From: RPQJ01 sp963754535
Lineage (GTDB): Bacteria; Pseudomonadota; Gammaproteobacteria; Steroidobacterales; Steroidobacteraceae
Assembly (NCBI GenBank): GCA_963754535.1
Contig: CAVWGG010000016.1
Location: 104,635 to 168,634 of the forward strand
Length of the DNA stretch: 64,000 bases
Direction of reading: 5' to 3'
Shown here piece by piece: positions 62,690-64,000 of the stretch. Position numbers and translations under genes: made by a program. Position 1 is the first letter of the stretch. Every line of letters begins with the position of its first letter. The notes beneath the pieces were generated by a model, which was given only the letters and a program-made list of their open reading frames with translations, did no database searches and had not been told where the DNA came from.

Positions 62690-63194
62690 AAGCGCCCGCG
62701 TCGCCGGACCGGGTGGATCCAGGCGGTCCAGCTGGAGGACGTTCGGCTCCGCTCCGGCCAATTCAGCCGGCGCATCTCCTCGCCGTCCGAAGCCGGGAAG
62801 GTGGTGGTGGAGATCACGCACGCGGCGCGACGCCGAGAGCGCTGCCCGGGAAGAGCGCCTTCCAGGTGGTCTTCGACGGGCAAGGTCGGCTCTTCGCCCC
62901 GGCTGAGAAGGAGCCGGCGAAAGAGCCGCGCGCTCGAGGTCCGAGGTGGAGATCGAACTCCGCTACGGTTTTCCCGATGGCCTCGGACTTCCGCCCCGGA
63001 AGAGCTCGCCGCCCTTCGCCAGCCTGAACGGTGTCTTCAACGCCTGGCCGTACTTCAGGGAGTTCCTGCAGAGCGCCACGACCCGCATGGGTCTTCCGCA
63101 GTTCGTGCTTCCCGTCTTCCGCATCCGGAAAGCGGACTTGGCCAGGAGGAAGGTCGGGAAGACGGCTTTGCCCCGTCGCGCGCCGCGGCGATAG
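62686..63194 (+). pseudogene. SecB-like chaperone of a TAC module (frame-disrupted)
   Basis: ATG overlaps the antitoxin stop. Peptide pieces are WIQAVQLEDVRLRSGQFSRR (strand 1 with SecB-like L-x-D/E-V-x-L), VVVEITHAAR, KSAFQVVFDGQGRLF, VEIELRYGFPDG, and FASLNGVFNAWPYFREFLQSATTRMGLPQFVLPVFRI. The last closely follows the SecB C-terminal pattern (aromatic-rich helix, R..... MG.P...LP.....). Pieces occupy different frames, so several indels are present. Length after repair is about 165-170 residues. SecB-like proteins placed after HigBA are the chaperones that stabilise the antitoxin. Confidence 0.7.
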
Positions 63195-63215
63195 AGCTCG
63201 GCACCGTCCCCGCCC

Positions 63216-64000
63216 TCACCCCCTCCCCGGCAGTACCACCCCGTTCTTCGCGAGCACGTGAAGCCGCAGCCGCGCGCGCGACGCCGCGACGTAGAGGTTG
63301 CGGGGCTTCATCGCCCACTCGCTCCCGTCCACGTCGAGGAGGAGCACCACGTCGGCCTCGAGGCCCTTGAAACGGTGGGGCGTCGCGTAGCGAATGGCGC
63401 CGGGGCTCCTCCCCACCGTCCCGTCGTCGCCGATCGCCTCGACGGGAAAGCCGGCCAGCTCGGGCTTCCCGGCGAGGCACGACTTCGCGAGCCTCCGCAT
63501 CCCGACGATCGCCACCCTGTCGAGCCCGACGCTATCCTTCAGCAGCAGCTGCGCGACGAGCTCCCCAGCATTCGCCCGCTCCTCCTCCGCGTCCTTCCAG
63601 CGGATCACCTTCGGCTCCTCCCCCCGCACCGCCCACGGCAACACGCGCGGCCGTGCGCCCTCGGGCTTCTCGATCAGCGTGCCGAGGAACTCGGCGATCG
63701 CCGTCGTGCTCCGGCAGTTCGTCCTCTCTCCCCCTGCGCCTCGTCCACCACGAGCCCGTCCCACCTCTCCCTGCGCTTCGCCGCCGCCTCGAGGAGGAGG
63801 AGCCCCGACGTCACGTTCCAGAAGTCCCGAGTCGCCTCGCTCAGGTCGTGGGGCGGCTCGCTCCACGCCACCCCGGCCCGCGCGCACAGCTCACGGCCCA
63901 GCTCGGGGTACGAGCCGGCCCACACCCGCCCCGCCAGCTCCTGCCACGACCCCCACCCCGCCCGCAGGTAGTGCTGCCTACCTATACTCGGTCCGTGCCG
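63216..64000 (-). pseudogene. UvrD/PcrA-like helicase, partial, with internal deletion
   Basis: The gene enters from the right edge on the minus strand (HYLRAGWGSWQELAGRVW...). Motif II is visible as GLVVDEAQ near 63,740. Immediately after, in another frame, comes NCRSTTAIAEFLGTLIEKPEG (motif IV region), then KDSVGLDRVAIVGMRRL and the C-terminal motifs V and VI: ATPHRFKGLEADVVLLLDVD and LYVAASRARLRLHVLAKNG. The usual 70 or more residues between motifs II and IV are missing. The 3' end is duplicated at 61637-61778. N-terminal motifs lie outside the window. Confidence 0.75.
63225..63365. repeat. Direct repeat copy 2 (helicase 3' end)
   Basis: 141 bp nearly identical to 61637-61778 (142 bp), in the same orientation, 1.45 kb apart, with one base indel and a few substitutions. 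The pair flanks the whole toxin-antitoxin-chaperone module. Confidence 0.85.

Noticed and set aside
1..64000. CRISPR arrays, rRNA or complete insertion sequences
   Set aside because: No regularly spaced repeats, no rRNA-like stretches and no transposase motifs were seen anywhere.

Overview
The first ~56.1 kb reads as an ordinary chromosomal stretch of a high-GC, aerobic gammaproteobacterium. Supporting genes include cbb3 oxidase, UspE, CmoA, a GlnK-type PII protein behind a sigma-54-like promoter, class I PHA synthase, E. coli-type MurB, CecR/YbhGFS-like and MacAB-like exporters, and several c-di-GMP proteins. A Steroidobacter- or Xanthomonadales-like lineage is a guess from gene content. Apart from one decayed gene at 48.9-50.3 kb, reading frames are intact, tightly packed, and often joined by 4-8 bp overlaps.

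Layout: 1-2309, cbb3 oxidase ccoNOQP (minus, ccoP cut by the left edge). 2527-5664, UspE and a PAS-GGDEF-EAL protein with a degenerate receiver. 5797-9512, TetR regulator plus HlyD/ABC exporter with a palindromic operator. 9.7-13.6 kb, GNAT, phaC, FAD reductase. 13.7-19.0 kb, sigma-54-like promoter, glnK, 2Fe-2S ferredoxin, quinone oxidoreductase, Omp85-like barrel, CIA30 protein, zinc alcohol dehydrogenase. 19.1-24.2 kb, thioesterase, cmoA, membrane methyltransferase, chorismate mutase, divergent ilvN and ilvB. 24.2-30.1 kb, chromate transporter, DsbA-like lipoprotein, gloA, murB, glutamine-synthetase-like enzyme, alpha/beta hydrolase-like protein. 30.2-34.9 kb, tripartite MacAB-like exporter. 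35-44.8 kb, DUF808 protein, secreted Asp-box protein, LolA-like protein, ilvA, GATase, hydrolase, membrane proteins. 45-48.8 kb, CHASE4-type histidine kinase plus response regulator-GGDQF-EAL. 48.9-56.1 kb, broken LCAT-like gene, DUF885 protein, MFS carrier, radical SAM protein, two lipoproteins.

Near 56.14 kb the character changes abruptly. The last ~8 kb is even richer in GC. Almost every long gene there is broken by single-base indels while its protein signal continues in another frame. The genes belong to a different kind of neighbourhood: MoxR ATPase, DUF2201 metallopeptidase/VWA protein, MetK-like protein, a nucleotidyltransferase pair, HicB, a HigBA-like toxin-antitoxin with a SecB-like chaperone, and a UvrD-like helicase. 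A Ser/Gly/Pro-rich lipoprotein gene runs straight into this segment without its own stop. The simplest reading is a chimeric contig join to error-rich sequence from another high-GC bacterium; a genuine island with decayed genes is the alternative.

The most interesting content is in that second segment: a probable toxin-antitoxin-chaperone (TAC) module with its own promoter/operator palindrome, and a MoxR/DUF2201/MetK-like cluster interrupted by an antisense nucleotidyltransferase pair. In the first segment the main oddities are phospho-site and GGDEF substitutions in the c-di-GMP proteins, the divergent ilvN/ilvB pair, and several short palindromic elements.
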